DNA of 64,000 nt from Paraburkholderia sp. PREW-6R (GTDB lineage Bacteria; Pseudomonadota; Gammaproteobacteria; Burkholderiales; Burkholderiaceae), in NCBI RefSeq assembly GCF_039621805.1, contig NZ_CP155074.1, forward strand, positions 1,054,001 through 1,118,000. Reading direction: 5' to 3'. Made by a program: the position numbers and the translations under genes. Of the stretch, positions 32,834-41,608 are shown piece after piece (within the stretch, counting starts at the first letter, position 1; each line of letters begins with the position of its first letter). A model generated the notes under the pieces. That model was not told the DNA's origin. It saw only the letters and a program-made list of their open reading frames with translations, and ran no database searches.

Positions 32834-34168
32834 TCAGAAAGTCTCCTCGTCGGGCTCCGGCCCGCGTGTCGGCGACGTCGGGCGCGCGATGGGAACCGCG
32901 CGGCCGGTACGCGCGGATTCGTAGATCGCTTCCATGATGCGCTGGTCCTGCAGTCCCTCTTCGCCGGGCGTATGCGGCATCGCATCGCGCTTGACGCACG
33001 ACGACATATGGTCGATCTCGCGCGCAAACTGATCTTGCGGATCGATTTGCAGTTCGGTTACCGCGTTCTTGCCGTCGACGAGCAACCCGTGGCGCAGCCG
33101 CAAGCCGTTATAGCCGAACGCGGGGTCCATCTCCGCCCAACCCTGCGCGCCTTGCAAGCGGAAGAAACGCGATTCGTGACTGGCGTAGCTGGCCGCGCAG
33201 GTTGCCGTGAAGCCTTCGGGGAAACTAAGGATGAAATGCACGCCCGCCTCCACCTCTCTGAAACGCGGGTCGTTGTCCGGGCGGGAAACCGTGGCGATCA
33301 CCTGATCGGGTTCGCGTCCGGTGATGAAGCGCACGGCGTTCAAACAGTACAGGCCAATGTCGGGCAACGCGCCACCGCCGGCCAGCGCCTTGTTCAAACG
33401 CCACTGCGTCGGGTCGCCCACGTTCTGCGAATTGCTCGCGATGAATTCACGCAACGGACCCAGCTGATTGTCTTTGACCATCTTCGCGATCATGCGGTCC
33501 ATCGGCTCGTACTGGCTGCGATACGCGATCATCAGCTTGCGATTCGCCTGCCGGCACGCGTCGATCATCGCCTGGCAGTCCGCAACACTCGTGGCCATTG
33601 GCTTTTCGCACAGCACGTGCTTGCCGATCTTCGCCGCGCGCACCGTGTACTCCCGATGCAGACTATTGGGCAGCACCACATAGACAACCTGCACGTCGCT
33701 GTTGTTCGCAAGTTGCTCGAAGCTCTGGTAGTCATACACGGCCGATTCGCGCACCCCGTACTGGCGCGCGATCTTCAGCGCCTTGGCACGGTCGCCCGAG
33801 ACGAGCGCCGCGACCTTCGAGTACTTACACTGCGATAACGCGGGCAGGATCTGATTGAGCGACAGGCGTCCCAGTCCAACGATTGCATAGCCTACACGGT
33901 CGTCGGGCGGCAGATTCGGGTCAGGCGTCTGCTCCTTCTGCTCGGTGTTGGGGTCCTGGATCAACGATAGCTTGACTGCATTCGCATCGGCGGCGGCTAC
34001 GCCTGCTGCGTGCACCGTTGCCGCCGAACTCGCGGCCAGCGCTGCCGCGATCCCAAGGCCGCTGCGCTGCAGAAAGCGCCGCCTGGCCTCGCCTCGCGGC
34101 GGGTCGGCTGGCGTGCTGTCGGCGGAAGACGGCACAGAGTCGGCGGGCGAAGACGGTTCAACGGGCAT
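32834..34168 (-). CDS. Tat-exported Gfo/Idh/MocA oxidoreductase (GFOR-like)
   Basis: 444 residues from ATG 34168, set by GAGGAGC. A twin-arginine leader RRRFLQRSGLGIAAALAASSAA (about 29-50) predicts export to the periplasm with NADP(H) bound inside, as in glucose-fructose oxidoreductase. The Rossmann motif VGYAIVGLGRLSLNQILPAL and catalytic CEKPMATSVADCQ follow, then the C-terminal dimerisation sheet GGGALPDIGLYCLNAVRFI. Likely a GFOR-type enzyme interconverting sugars and aldonic acid in the periplasm (inference). Clear paralogue of 30749-32008. First gene of the leftward group. Confidence 0.92.
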   Translation of the reverse strand: MPVEPSSPADSVPSSADSTPADPPRGEARRRFLQRSGLGIAAALAASSAATVHAAGVAAADANAVKLSLIQDPNTEQKEQTPDPNLPPDDRVGYAIVGLGRLSLNQILPALSQCKYSKVAALVSGDRAKALKIARQYGVRESAVYDYQSFEQLANNSDVQVVYVVLPNSLHREYTVRAAKIGKHVLCEKPMATSVADCQAMIDACRQANRKLMIAYRSQYEPMDRMIAKMVKDNQLGPLREFIASNSQNVGDPTQWRLNKALAGGGALPDIGLYCLNAVRFITGREPDQVIATVSRPDNDPRFREVEAGVHFILSFPEGFTATCAASYASHESRFFRLQGAQGWAEMDPAFGYNGLRLRHGLLVDGKNAVTELQIDPQDQFAREIDHMSSCVKRDAMPHTPGEEGLQDQRIMEAIYESARTGRAVPIARPTSPTRGPEPDEETF

Positions 34169-34667
34169 GCTGGCTCCTCGATCAGGGCATGGAACAGACG
34201 GTTGGAACCGGTCAGCAACAGGCGTTCCCAGCCGTGAAAGTTCGGGACCGCGTGCTCGCCACGAAAACCGCGGCACTCGAAAAGACTTCTCTTCGTGATG
34301 ATTGATACAACAGAAGACCGCTCACATGATGCAGTGCGAAGCGCAGCGTGCCTCAGCGTTACTGGCGGGAAAGAACTAACTAACGGCTCCATTCGCAGTG
34401 AGCCATGCACGAGGTGGGCGCGCAGCCTGCTGCATTTGCACTTCACGCTGTCACGCAGTGCACGTTTCACTTTGCCGAATTGCGTGCAATGGCCCGGCAA
34501 TGGCGGTACAACTGCGTCATCGAATGGAAAGTCGCTCGCAACCGGAATGAACCGACTAAACTTTTTTTCTACGCACCAAGAGACCTCCGTCGTGCTGCCG
34601 CCAGCGGGCAGCGCGCGTCACCGGTGCTCCGCCACGATCCGTTTATTCAAGCCAGCGAGCGTGTGCC
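34169..34667. other. Divergent intergenic region before hybrid kinase
   Basis: About 500 bases between the Tat-exported oxidoreductase and the hybrid kinase. Only shadow ORFs. A poly-T stretch at 34561-34568 lies upstream of the kinase. I could not identify convincing promoter elements or an operator. Confidence 0.4.
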
Positions 34668-37352
34668 ATGGATAAAGACATCTGGTCAACGATCGAGCAC
34701 GCATCGCAAACCGCCATGGAGCCCGCCCCCGCGCGCTTTCTCCCGGCGTTCGTGTGGCGCGCCTCCCGCGATGGCCTGATCAGATACGCGAACCCTTGGG
34801 CCATACGCTATCTCGGGCTGCCGCCTGACGCCGTTATCGGCCAGCACTGGAAAGCCTTCGTTGCCGCAGACGACGTGAGCGCCGTGCTGGAAGCCGTGCG
34901 GCTCTCCAAAGACGCCCCGCTGCTGCGCAATGTCGACGTGCGCCTGCGCCGCGCGGACGGCGACTTCCGCTGGCACACGCTGCATCTCCAGGCCTCGCGC
35001 GATGCGCAAGGCGAAATCGCCGACACGGTGGGCGTAGCCATCGACATGCACGAGTGCAAGGACGCATGGGCGCTTTATGAAGCGAGTGAACGGCGTCTGC
35101 GCGCAGCATTCCAGGCCGCGCGAATGGGGGCGTGGGAATGGAACGTCGACACGCACATGGTGCATGTGACCGCCGAACTCGCGAGCATGTACGCGTTGCC
35201 GGAGAATACCGAGTCCGTGACGGTCGAAGAACTGACGCGACGTGTCGCACGCGAAGACCGCTCCGCGTTCCAGCGCAAGCTGTTCGAATGTTCGCGCAGC
35301 AGCGCCCCGTTCCAGTTCGACTTCCGGATGGAGGAGCATCTCGCGCCAGTACGCTGGTTGCGCACGCGCGCCCACTCCGATTACGACACCGCGAGTGGGC
35401 CGGTGCGCGTGCATGGCGTCACCTTCGACATCAGCGACCAGCGCGCGCAGGAAGAGCAGCTGAGCCTGAGCGAGCGGCGTTATCGCGCATTGGTGGAATC
35501 GACCGGCGCGATGGTGTGGTCCGCTGAACCCGATGGCGCCATGCGCCCAGCCGGTGGTCCTTGGGAAGAGTTCATCGGCGCGGACGCTTCGCACGTGGCC
35601 CAGTGGGCGTGGCTGGAACTGATTCACCCCGACGATCGCAACACCACGATGGCCGGCTGGCAGGCGGCGCTGCAGCGCAAAAAGGCGCAATCGCTGAGAC
35701 TTCGGGTCCGCAGAAAAGACGGCGTGTACCGGATCATGCGGGTCGACGCCGCCCCGCTGTGCGACCAGCACGGGCAATTGCAGGAATGGTTCGGCACGAT
35801 GACCGATATCACCGCGCGTGAGGAAGCCAAGGCCGCGATCGCGGAGCGCAATCTGAGGCTTGCGGTTGCGACGCAGGCAGCCAAGCTGCGGATCGTGACG
35901 CTCGATCTGTCCAGCTGCATCCTGTCGATCGAAAACGGCGGCGAGCGGCATCGCATCGAACACGTGCCCTACCTCGCAGTGCTCGCCCGCGTGCATCCCG
36001 ATGACCGCACTGCGCTCGACGGCGTGATTCGCGGGCTCGCGTCGGGTGATCTCGCGCGCGCCAATTTCGAATTCCGCATTCTGCATGTGGAGCGCGCGCA
36101 ATGGTTTCAGGGCAGCGCGCTGCTCGAACGCGGCGATCATGAAAGACCGGTGCGCATTATCGGCTCGGTGATCGACATCACCGAGCGCAAGCGCATGGAA
36201 CTGATGTTGCGCGAGTCGAGCCAGCGCAAGGACGAGTTTCTCGCCATGCTCGCGCACGAATTGCGCAATCCGCTCGCGCCGCTACGCACGGCCATCGCAC
36301 TCAAGCAGCGCGACGCGCCGCCGTCCGAGCGCGAAGCGCAATTGCTCGGCCTCATGCAACGGCAAACCGATCACATGACGCGAATCGTCGACGATCTGCT
36401 GGAGGTGTCGCGCATCACGCAAGGGCGCATCACGCTGAAACGCGAACCCATGCTCGTGTGCACCGCCGTCTACCATGCGGTCGAAGCGGTCGCAGCGCTC
36501 GTCGAAACGCGCTCGCAGCACATTCAGGTCGATGTGCCCGACGCGACCAGCTGGATTTCCGGCGACGTCACCCGCATGTCGCAGATTCTCGTGAACATCC
36601 TGAACAATGCCAGCAAGTACACGCCCGAGGGCGGCCACATCAGCATCTCCGCGCATACGGATCGCGAACGTGTCTGCATCATGATTGCCGACACGGGTTC
36701 GGGCATCGCCCCCGAACTGCTGCCGAAAATTTTCGATCTCTTTTCGCAGGGAGAGCGCACGCTGGACCGCTCCGAGGGCGGTCTGGGAATTGGCCTGTCG
36801 CTCGTCAAGAAGCTCGTGGAGATGCACGACGGAACGATCTCCGTCCAGAGTCCGGGGCCCGGTCTAGGAACCACCGTCACCGTCGATCTGCCGCGCCTGC
36901 TTCATCACGAGCGTCATGCGGGCGAGGCGTTTTCGTCGCTCGACATCCGCAGTCAGCCGTCGGTGCGCCGTATTCTCATCGTCGATGACAACCGCGACGC
37001 GGCGGATTCGCTCGGCATGCTCTGTGAAACGGAAAATCATCAGATACGCGTGGCCTACTCTGCCGCCGAGGCGCTCGAAGTGGCAAAGGATTTTCAACCG
37101 GACGTCGCGCTACTCGACATTGGCCTGCCGGTGATGGACGGTTATGAACTCGCCGGACGTCTGCGCGCAACGTGCGACGCGCCGCTTCTGCTGATCGCCA
37201 TCACAGGCTATGGGCAACCCGAGGATCGCGTGCGCGCACAGGCGGCGGGCTTCGATCTGCACTTCGTCAAGCCGGTGAAGGTCGAGAGCCTGCTGGAATC
37301 GTTGTCGTCCCGGGTCACGGGCGACAACTCGACTGGGCGGGCGCCGCAGTAG
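34668..37352 (+). CDS. Hybrid sensor histidine kinase with multiple PAS domains and C-terminal receiver
   Basis: 894 residues, no transmembrane segments, so a cytoplasmic sensor. About four PAS units: roughly 20-130, 140-260, 268-385 and 395-508 (each ends in a PAC-like VGVAID/VTFDISD/GTMTDIT/SVIDITE motif). HisKA has His530 in LAMLAHELRNPL. HATPase_c shows N-box NILNNASKY (around 643-651), DTGSGI, and GGLGIGLSLVKKLV. The C-terminal REC (about 768-880) has acidic residues in LIVDDNRD, phosphoacceptor Asp817 (LLDIGLPVMDGYE) and Lys868. No HPt or output gene is adjacent. Signal unknown. Confidence 0.94.
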   Translation: MDKDIWSTIEHASQTAMEPAPARFLPAFVWRASRDGLIRYANPWAIRYLGLPPDAVIGQHWKAFVAADDVSAVLEAVRLSKDAPLLRNVDVRLRRADGDFRWHTLHLQASRDAQGEIADTVGVAIDMHECKDAWALYEASERRLRAAFQAARMGAWEWNVDTHMVHVTAELASMYALPENTESVTVEELTRRVAREDRSAFQRKLFECSRSSAPFQFDFRMEEHLAPVRWLRTRAHSDYDTASGPVRVHGVTFDISDQRAQEEQLSLSERRYRALVESTGAMVWSAEPDGAMRPAGGPWEEFIGADASHVAQWAWLELIHPDDRNTTMAGWQAALQRKKAQSLRLRVRRKDGVYRIMRVDAAPLCDQHGQLQEWFGTMTDITAREEAKAAIAERNLRLAVATQAAKLRIVTLDLSSCILSIENGGERHRIEHVPYLAVLARVHPDDRTALDGVIRGLASGDLARANFEFRILHVERAQWFQGSALLERGDHERPVRIIGSVIDITERKRMELMLRESSQRKDEFLAMLAHELRNPLAPLRTAIALKQRDAPPSEREAQLLGLMQRQTDHMTRIVDDLLEVSRITQGRITLKREPMLVCTAVYHAVEAVAALVETRSQHIQVDVPDATSWISGDVTRMSQILVNILNNASKYTPEGGHISISAHTDRERVCIMIADTGSGIAPELLPKIFDLFSQGERTLDRSEGGLGIGLSLVKKLVEMHDGTISVQSPGPGLGTTVTVDLPRLLHHERHAGEAFSSLDIRSQPSVRRILIVDDNRDAADSLGMLCETENHQIRVAYSAAEALEVAKDFQPDVALLDIGLPVMDGYELAGRLRATCDAPLLLIAITGYGQPEDRVRAQAAGFDLHFVKPVKVESLLESLSSRVTGDNSTGRAPQ

Positions 37353-37484
37353 CGTTGCTCCATGCCGGGTCTATGTCTCGCGCACGGCGCTTGCCAGGTG
37401 ACGACGGCATGTAAGGAAGGCACATGCGTTGCTGCATCGGAAGAGCCTCCTGCGCTTTGCGCCCACCCTCTTGCCGAGTTCCCC

Positions 37485-37691
37485 ATGCCGACACACCGCC
37501 GCCTTATCACGCTCTCCACCTGCGCCGTTCCACTGATCGTCGCCCTGGCCGCTTGCAGTCCGTCCGGCTCTGCAGGCGGTGGTCAGGGCAGTAACGGGGC
37601 GGCCACGAGCGCCGCTTCGCAGAGCGGCCAGGCCGCGGCTTCCGCGCCCGCGACCGCCGCTAGCGATAGTCCGGCTGGCGCAAGCCAGTAG
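37485..37691 (+). CDS. Small Ala/Ser/Gly-rich lipoprotein
   Basis: 68 residues from ATG 37485: basic MPTHRR, hydrophobic core, then lipobox IVALAAC, so acylation at Cys22 is expected. The mature part is only about 46 residues, built from Ala, Ser, Gly and Gln (SGSAGGGQGSNGAATS...), with no fold signature. Starts in the middle of a longer ORF whose upstream part (from 37362) is not conserved-looking. Outer-membrane or periplasmic anchored; function unknown. Confidence 0.65.
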   Translation: MPTHRRLITLSTCAVPLIVALAACSPSGSAGGGQGSNGAATSAASQSGQAAASAPATAASDSPAGASQ

Positions 37692-37980
37692 AGAACTGGA
37701 CGCATTTCTTGTAATGAGCAGAAGCGTCTTGATTCCCTATCGCCGACCTCCTGGCGCGCCGTAAAGGTTGGCAGGCATGCGGCGCCGGTAGGTGCGCAAA
37801 GCTGCGCAGGGCCTCGCCGTGATGGGCGGGCACCAGCGCGATCGCCCCTTCTACACGTGTGCTTGCAGGCGGCACAAAAAATGCGTCATCGCACACGATT
37901 ACCCGTTCGGCGTCACCGTGACGCGAGACCCACTCGCCGCAACATGACGTTCTGGTTCGACAAGGTTAAGGAGCGCTTCA

Positions 37981-38916
37981 ATGAACTATACAAAAGATCC
38001 GGCGGATTACGCGCTGGGTACTCAAGATCCTGCGTTGTTTGCCCATCAGCACGAAGGCGCGGTGTCATGGGGTGCCATTTTTGCTGGCGGCGTGGGCGCC
38101 GCCGCTTTTGCGTTGATCCTGCTAACCCTGGGCACTGGCCTGGGGCTCACGTCGATTTCACCGTGGTCTTCAGGCACGTCGAACGCCAAGGCGTTCGGGT
38201 TTGCAGCCGTGGTCTGGGTGTGCGTCACATCTATCCTGTCGTCCGGACTGGGCGGCTATCTGGCAGGACGGCTGCGCCGCCGCTGGCTCGCCACCGATGC
38301 CGATGAAGTGCACTTTCGCGACACCGCGCACGGTTTCCTCAGCTGGGCCGTGGCAACGCTCTTCACGGCCGCATTGCTCACGTCGGCTGCGTCGGGCGTG
38401 GTGCGCGCCGGCGCGCAAACCGCAGCGACATCGGCAGCGGCAGGCGGCGCGGTGACGATGAGCGGCATGCAGCGCGGCAACGCGGCGGCCGAAATGAACA
38501 CGTGGCCGCTCGGCTACTTCGTCGACTCGCTATTCCGTTTGCCGGCTGGCGTGCCGCCTGGCGCCGTCACCACGCCGAACAGCAGTAACGAAGCGGCTCG
38601 CGCGGAAACCGTGCGCATTTTTCTCAATAGCGCGGCAACGGGCGATCAGTTGTCGCCGGAAGATACGGCGTACCTGAGCCAACTCGTCGCGCAACGGACC
38701 GGTCTTTCCCAGCAGGCCGCGCAGGCCCGGGTAGTCACGACCTACACACGTTTTCAGCAGAAAATCGCCGCCATCGACGCCGCCGCTAAAAATGCCGCAA
38801 ATGAAGCGCGCAAGGTGACGATCGGCGCATCGCTATGGTTATTCGTTTCGCTTCTGATAGGTGCATTCTCCGCCAGCCTGATGGCGACCCACGGCGGCCG
38901 GGTTCGCCAGCTCTAA
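37981..38916 (+). CDS. Multi-pass membrane protein, unknown function
   Basis: 311 residues behind a strong AAGGAGCG Shine-Dalgarno. Hydrophobic segments: about 28-55 (SWGAIFAGGVGAAAFALILLTLGTG), 70-95, 118-140 and a C-terminal one about 280-303. The central part is a predicted soluble loop rich in Ala/Gln with helical character (VAQRTGLSQQAAQARVVTTYTRFQQKIAAIDAAAKNAANEARK), which might be periplasmic. Resembles uncharacterised membrane proteins common in Burkholderiales envelope-stress loci; family name not known to me. First gene of a run of small membrane proteins. Confidence 0.85.
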   Translation: MNYTKDPADYALGTQDPALFAHQHEGAVSWGAIFAGGVGAAAFALILLTLGTGLGLTSISPWSSGTSNAKAFGFAAVVWVCVTSILSSGLGGYLAGRLRRRWLATDADEVHFRDTAHGFLSWAVATLFTAALLTSAASGVVRAGAQTAATSAAAGGAVTMSGMQRGNAAAEMNTWPLGYFVDSLFRLPAGVPPGAVTTPNSSNEAARAETVRIFLNSAATGDQLSPEDTAYLSQLVAQRTGLSQQAAQARVVTTYTRFQQKIAAIDAAAKNAANEARKVTIGASLWLFVSLLIGAFSASLMATHGGRVRQL

Positions 38917-38950
38917 CAAGACTTCAGATCAATTACCGAAGGAGGTATGT

Positions 38951-39025
38951 ATGCGTTCGATTCTTCTCTATTTTCTCGGCGTGCCCATTCCGATCATCAT
39001 TCTGATCGCCCTGTTCTGGCATTGA
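38951..39025 (+). CDS. 24-residue single-span membrane miniprotein
   Basis: MRSILLYFLG then VPIPIIILIALFWH and a TGA stop. It is preceded by a near-perfect AAGGAGGT whose spacing to this ATG is right; no longer frame uses that site sensibly. One transmembrane helix with a conserved-looking PIPIIILIAL core, a pattern I associate with tiny hydrophobic proteins found beside stress genes in many proteobacteria. 34 bases after the 311-residue membrane protein, so co-transcribed. Easily missed by gene callers. Confidence 0.7.
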   Translation: MRSILLYFLGVPIPIIILIALFWH

Positions 39026-39230
39026 CGATCAGCCGGTACAAAGAGTCAGAGCCTGGCCGGGTCTTTGAAGTCCCTCTCCGGTCGGGTCCGGCTCTTGCGA
39101 AGCAACATCGCAACGCTACAGCCGCGTTTTCAATGTACGAAGCAGTCCTGCAAAGCGTGGCGCGCGTTCCGGTCCTCTCACCGACCTATCTCGTTGTGCG
39201 CAAGCCAACGTGTTCCTTCAGGAGCAGACG

Positions 39231-39527
39231 ATGGAACCCACAGACGCAGACGACGCGGTACAACAGGCCGCCGGCGATGTGCAGCAAGCCGCGGGCAATC
39301 TGCTGAGCGCGGCCGAAGCAAAGGCCACCGCCACCGCAAACGAACTGGGCGACCGGGCTCAACAGTTGTATGCCGATTTTGTGAAAGTCGTTCGCGAATC
39401 GACGCTGGACAAGCCGTTCTCCGCGCTTGCAGTGGCAGCGGGTGTCGGCTTTATTCTCGGCGCGCTACACGCGTCGAACCGGTCGCGCCCCGTGTATCTG
39501 CGCGACGATGACAGAACGCGCGACTAG
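39231..39527 (+). CDS. DUF883 (ElaB/YqjD-like) membrane-anchored protein
   Basis: 98 residues from ATG 39231 (AGGAG upstream). The N-terminal two thirds is an amphipathic helix/coiled-coil region (AGDVQQAAGNLLSAAEAKATATANELGDRAQQLYADFV). It is followed by one C-terminal transmembrane helix PFSALAVAAGVGFILGAL and a basic tail SRPVYLRDDD, the hallmark of DUF883 proteins. E. coli homologues YqjD/ElaB bind ribosomes at the membrane in stationary phase. Followed by YqjE- and YqjK-like genes as in E. coli. Confidence 0.88.
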   Translation: MEPTDADDAVQQAAGDVQQAAGNLLSAAEAKATATANELGDRAQQLYADFVKVVRESTLDKPFSALAVAAGVGFILGALHASNRSRPVYLRDDDRTRD

Positions 39528-39575
39528 TGTGCAGTTTATTTATCCGCCCAAGCCATCCGCCCAAGGAGTTCCGGT

Positions 39576-39950
39576 ATGTCCGTGCGTGCAAAGATCACCA
39601 AATGGCGCAATGTCGGCCGGTTTTGCGTCGAACGCGCGAGTGATTACGGCGAACTTCTGGGCGTCGAACTCGAAGAGACGAGAAAGTGTCTGGTCCGCGA
39701 ACTGAGCGCCCTCGTGGCGCTCGCGGTCGCGGCGCTCTTTACCCTATCGTTCGTCTGCATCGCGATCATTGCAACCGCATGGCAAACACCGTACTTTCTT
39801 CAGGTCGTGTGGGGAGTGGCGGCAGCGTGGCTGGTCATTTCGATCGTGTCACTGCTCATTGTGCGCGCGCAGAAACCCGGGCGATCGTTGCACGTGTTGC
39901 AGCGGGAAATTCGCAGTGATCTCGACACACTGAAGGAGGCGCTCAAGTGA
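39576..39950 (+). CDS. Phage-holin-like YqjE family membrane protein
   Basis: 124 residues. N-terminal amphipathic segment (FCVERASDYGELLGVELEETRKCLVRELS), two transmembrane helices (ALVALAVAALFTLSFVCIAIIAT and VVWGVAAAWLVISIVSLLIV) and a basic C-terminal tail ending LREALK-like DTLKEALK. This is the YqjE/DUF1469 layout. The holin name is historical; no phage context is present. Overlaps the next gene by four bases (GTGA), so translationally coupled. Confidence 0.87.
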   Translation: MSVRAKITKWRNVGRFCVERASDYGELLGVELEETRKCLVRELSALVALAVAALFTLSFVCIAIIATAWQTPYFLQVVWGVAAAWLVISIVSLLIVRAQKPGRSLHVLQREIRSDLDTLKEALK

Positions 39951-40255
39951 ACCGCGTACCTTCCCATCACGAAAGCGAAGCGGCAATCCTTGCACGCATG
40001 GCCGAGTCGCGCGTTGCACTACTCGCTGCCAACAGCATCACGGAGGCGGTCGACGCTTCCGGCGGGCCGACCCGAATCCCGGGTGCGAATCTCGTTGCGG
40101 CGCTAGTGGAGACGCCGCGTGTTGCACTGCTACTGGCGTTCTGCGTCGGCGCCATTGTGCTCGGACCGCGCCGGACGATACGCATAGCGGGGCGCTCGGG
40201 TGTGACGGCATGGGTGGCAGCAAGCGCCCGCAAGCTGGGTCAGCGGGTCGGCTAG
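39947..40255 (+). CDS. YqjK-like small membrane-associated protein
   Basis: 102 residues starting with GTG at 39947 inside the yqjE-like stop (GTGA) with GGAGG 8 bases upstream. One hydrophobic stretch (VALLLAFCVGAIVLGP) follows an Ala-rich N-terminal helix; the C-terminus is basic. Position after DUF883 and yqjE-like genes fits the third member of the yqjDEK cassette, though sequence similarity to YqjK is weak by eye. No terminator is obvious before the convergent NHL gene. Confidence 0.75.
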   Translation: MNRVPSHHESEAAILARMAESRVALLAANSITEAVDASGGPTRIPGANLVAALVETPRVALLLAFCVGAIVLGPRRTIRIAGRSGVTAWVAASARKLGQRVG

Positions 40256-40351
40256 TGCTGAACCCGGGCGCGGACGACCTGGCGATCTGCCAGCGCAATG
40301 TAGTCAGATCGCCTCTCTTCACGCACGAATGACCGGTTTGCCTGCCCGGTG

Positions 40352-41500
40352 TCAGCTGTGCAGAACCAGCTTCTGCACGCGCCAGTTCAACAGTTCGGCG
40401 ACGAACAACGTGTTCTCCGCTGGGCACGCCATTTCGTGAATCCAGCCGAACTGCTTGGGCTGTTTGCCCGCCTTGCCTAGCACGCCAAGCACCTTGCCTT
40501 CGAGCGTCATCTTGTAGATGCGGCCCGGAAAAGCATCCGCGCTATACAGTACCTGATTGGGTCCCGGCGAGATGCAGATCGCCCACGGCGAGCCCGGCGC
40601 GAAGGTGCCGGCGGCGATCGCGGCCTCGTCCGGCATATTGCCAATGGCCGGGCGCGCGTCCGATGGAACCGGGACGTCGATCGTAAACTGGCGCAGGAAC
40701 GTACCTTCCGTGTCGAACACCTGGATGCGCCGGTTGCTGCGATCGGCAACGTAGATATTGTCGTTCGCGTCGGTCGCAATGCTGTGCGGCGTATGGAATT
40801 GGCCCGGCCCCGTACCGCGCTCGCCCCATGACTTGATCCAGTTGCCGTCGCGATCCACTTTCGCGACGCGCGAGTTGATATAGCCGTCGCTGATATACGT
40901 GTTGCCCGCACGATCCCACGCGACGTCGGTCACCTGGCGAAAGCGCCCAGGCTCGGCCGGCAGCGGAGGATTCGGATGCTTGAGCGGACCGGTGTCTTCG
41001 TCGGCGGCTTCCTGTTTGCGTCCGAACACCATGTCGACGCGACCGTCCGGCGTGAATTTGATCACCATGTCGGAGCCTTTGTCCGTTACCCAGATGTTGT
41101 CCTGCCGGTCCACCTTGACCGCATGGGCGAATGACCATGCGTACAGGTTGTGCCCGATCTCGCGAATGAAGCGGCCGTCCGGTGCAAACTCCAGTAACTG
41201 CGCCGCAGCGGCACCGTAGGCGGGCCCGGTGCTGTTGCCGCGTGAGAGCACGAAGATGTGACCGTGCGAATTGAGCGCCACGCCGGAGCATTCGCCGAGG
41301 TACATGTCCTTTGGCAGCCGTACGGGATTGGCAACCGAATCGTAAGCAATGGAAGGTGCGGGCAGTTCGTCCGCGAACGCGGAAGGCATCGCAACGCCCG
41401 CCGCCGCGCCAGCGATCAGGCTCATGAAAGTGCGGCGGCTCATTGCACGATGCTCTGCCGTACCGCAACATGGACACAACAACCCATAAGCTTCGCTCAT
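40352..41500 (-). CDS. Tat-exported NHL-repeat beta-propeller protein
   Basis: 382 residues; GAGGAGACATCGA precedes ATG 41500. An N-terminal CPCCG motif (residues 9-13) is followed by a twin-arginine leader SRRTFMSLIAGAAAGVAMPSAFA, cleaved near residue 43. The body is an NHL propeller with repeated units such as FHTPHSIATDANDNIYVADRSNRRIQVFD, AHAVKVDRQDNIWVTDKGSDMVIKF and TDVAWDRAGNTYISDGYINSRVAKVD. Architecture resembles peptidyl-hydroxyglycine lyase-like and SMP-30-like periplasmic proteins; function unknown. Single gene. Confidence 0.88.
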   Translation of the reverse strand: MSEAYGLLCPCCGTAEHRAMSRRTFMSLIAGAAAGVAMPSAFADELPAPSIAYDSVANPVRLPKDMYLGECSGVALNSHGHIFVLSRGNSTGPAYGAAAAQLLEFAPDGRFIREIGHNLYAWSFAHAVKVDRQDNIWVTDKGSDMVIKFTPDGRVDMVFGRKQEAADEDTGPLKHPNPPLPAEPGRFRQVTDVAWDRAGNTYISDGYINSRVAKVDRDGNWIKSWGERGTGPGQFHTPHSIATDANDNIYVADRSNRRIQVFDTEGTFLRQFTIDVPVPSDARPAIGNMPDEAAIAAGTFAPGSPWAICISPGPNQVLYSADAFPGRIYKMTLEGKVLGVLGKAGKQPKQFGWIHEMACPAENTLFVAELLNWRVQKLVLHS

Positions 41501-41608
41501 TCGATGTCTCCTCTGTTATGAATCACGGGGGGTGAAACCGTTGCTTCACAGTTGTACAGAGGCAATCGTAGTGCATAGAGCGCTTAATGGATAAGCCGCT
41601 TTTCGAGT

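Noticed and set aside
34686..36257. 523-codon open frame on the minus strand
   Set aside because: Antisense to the PAS region of the hybrid kinase; shadow of GC-biased codon positions.
39576..39950. Prophage remnant suggested by the phage-holin name
   Set aside because: YqjE family proteins carry this label by homology only; neighbours are yqjD/yqjK-like and there is no phage gene in the window.
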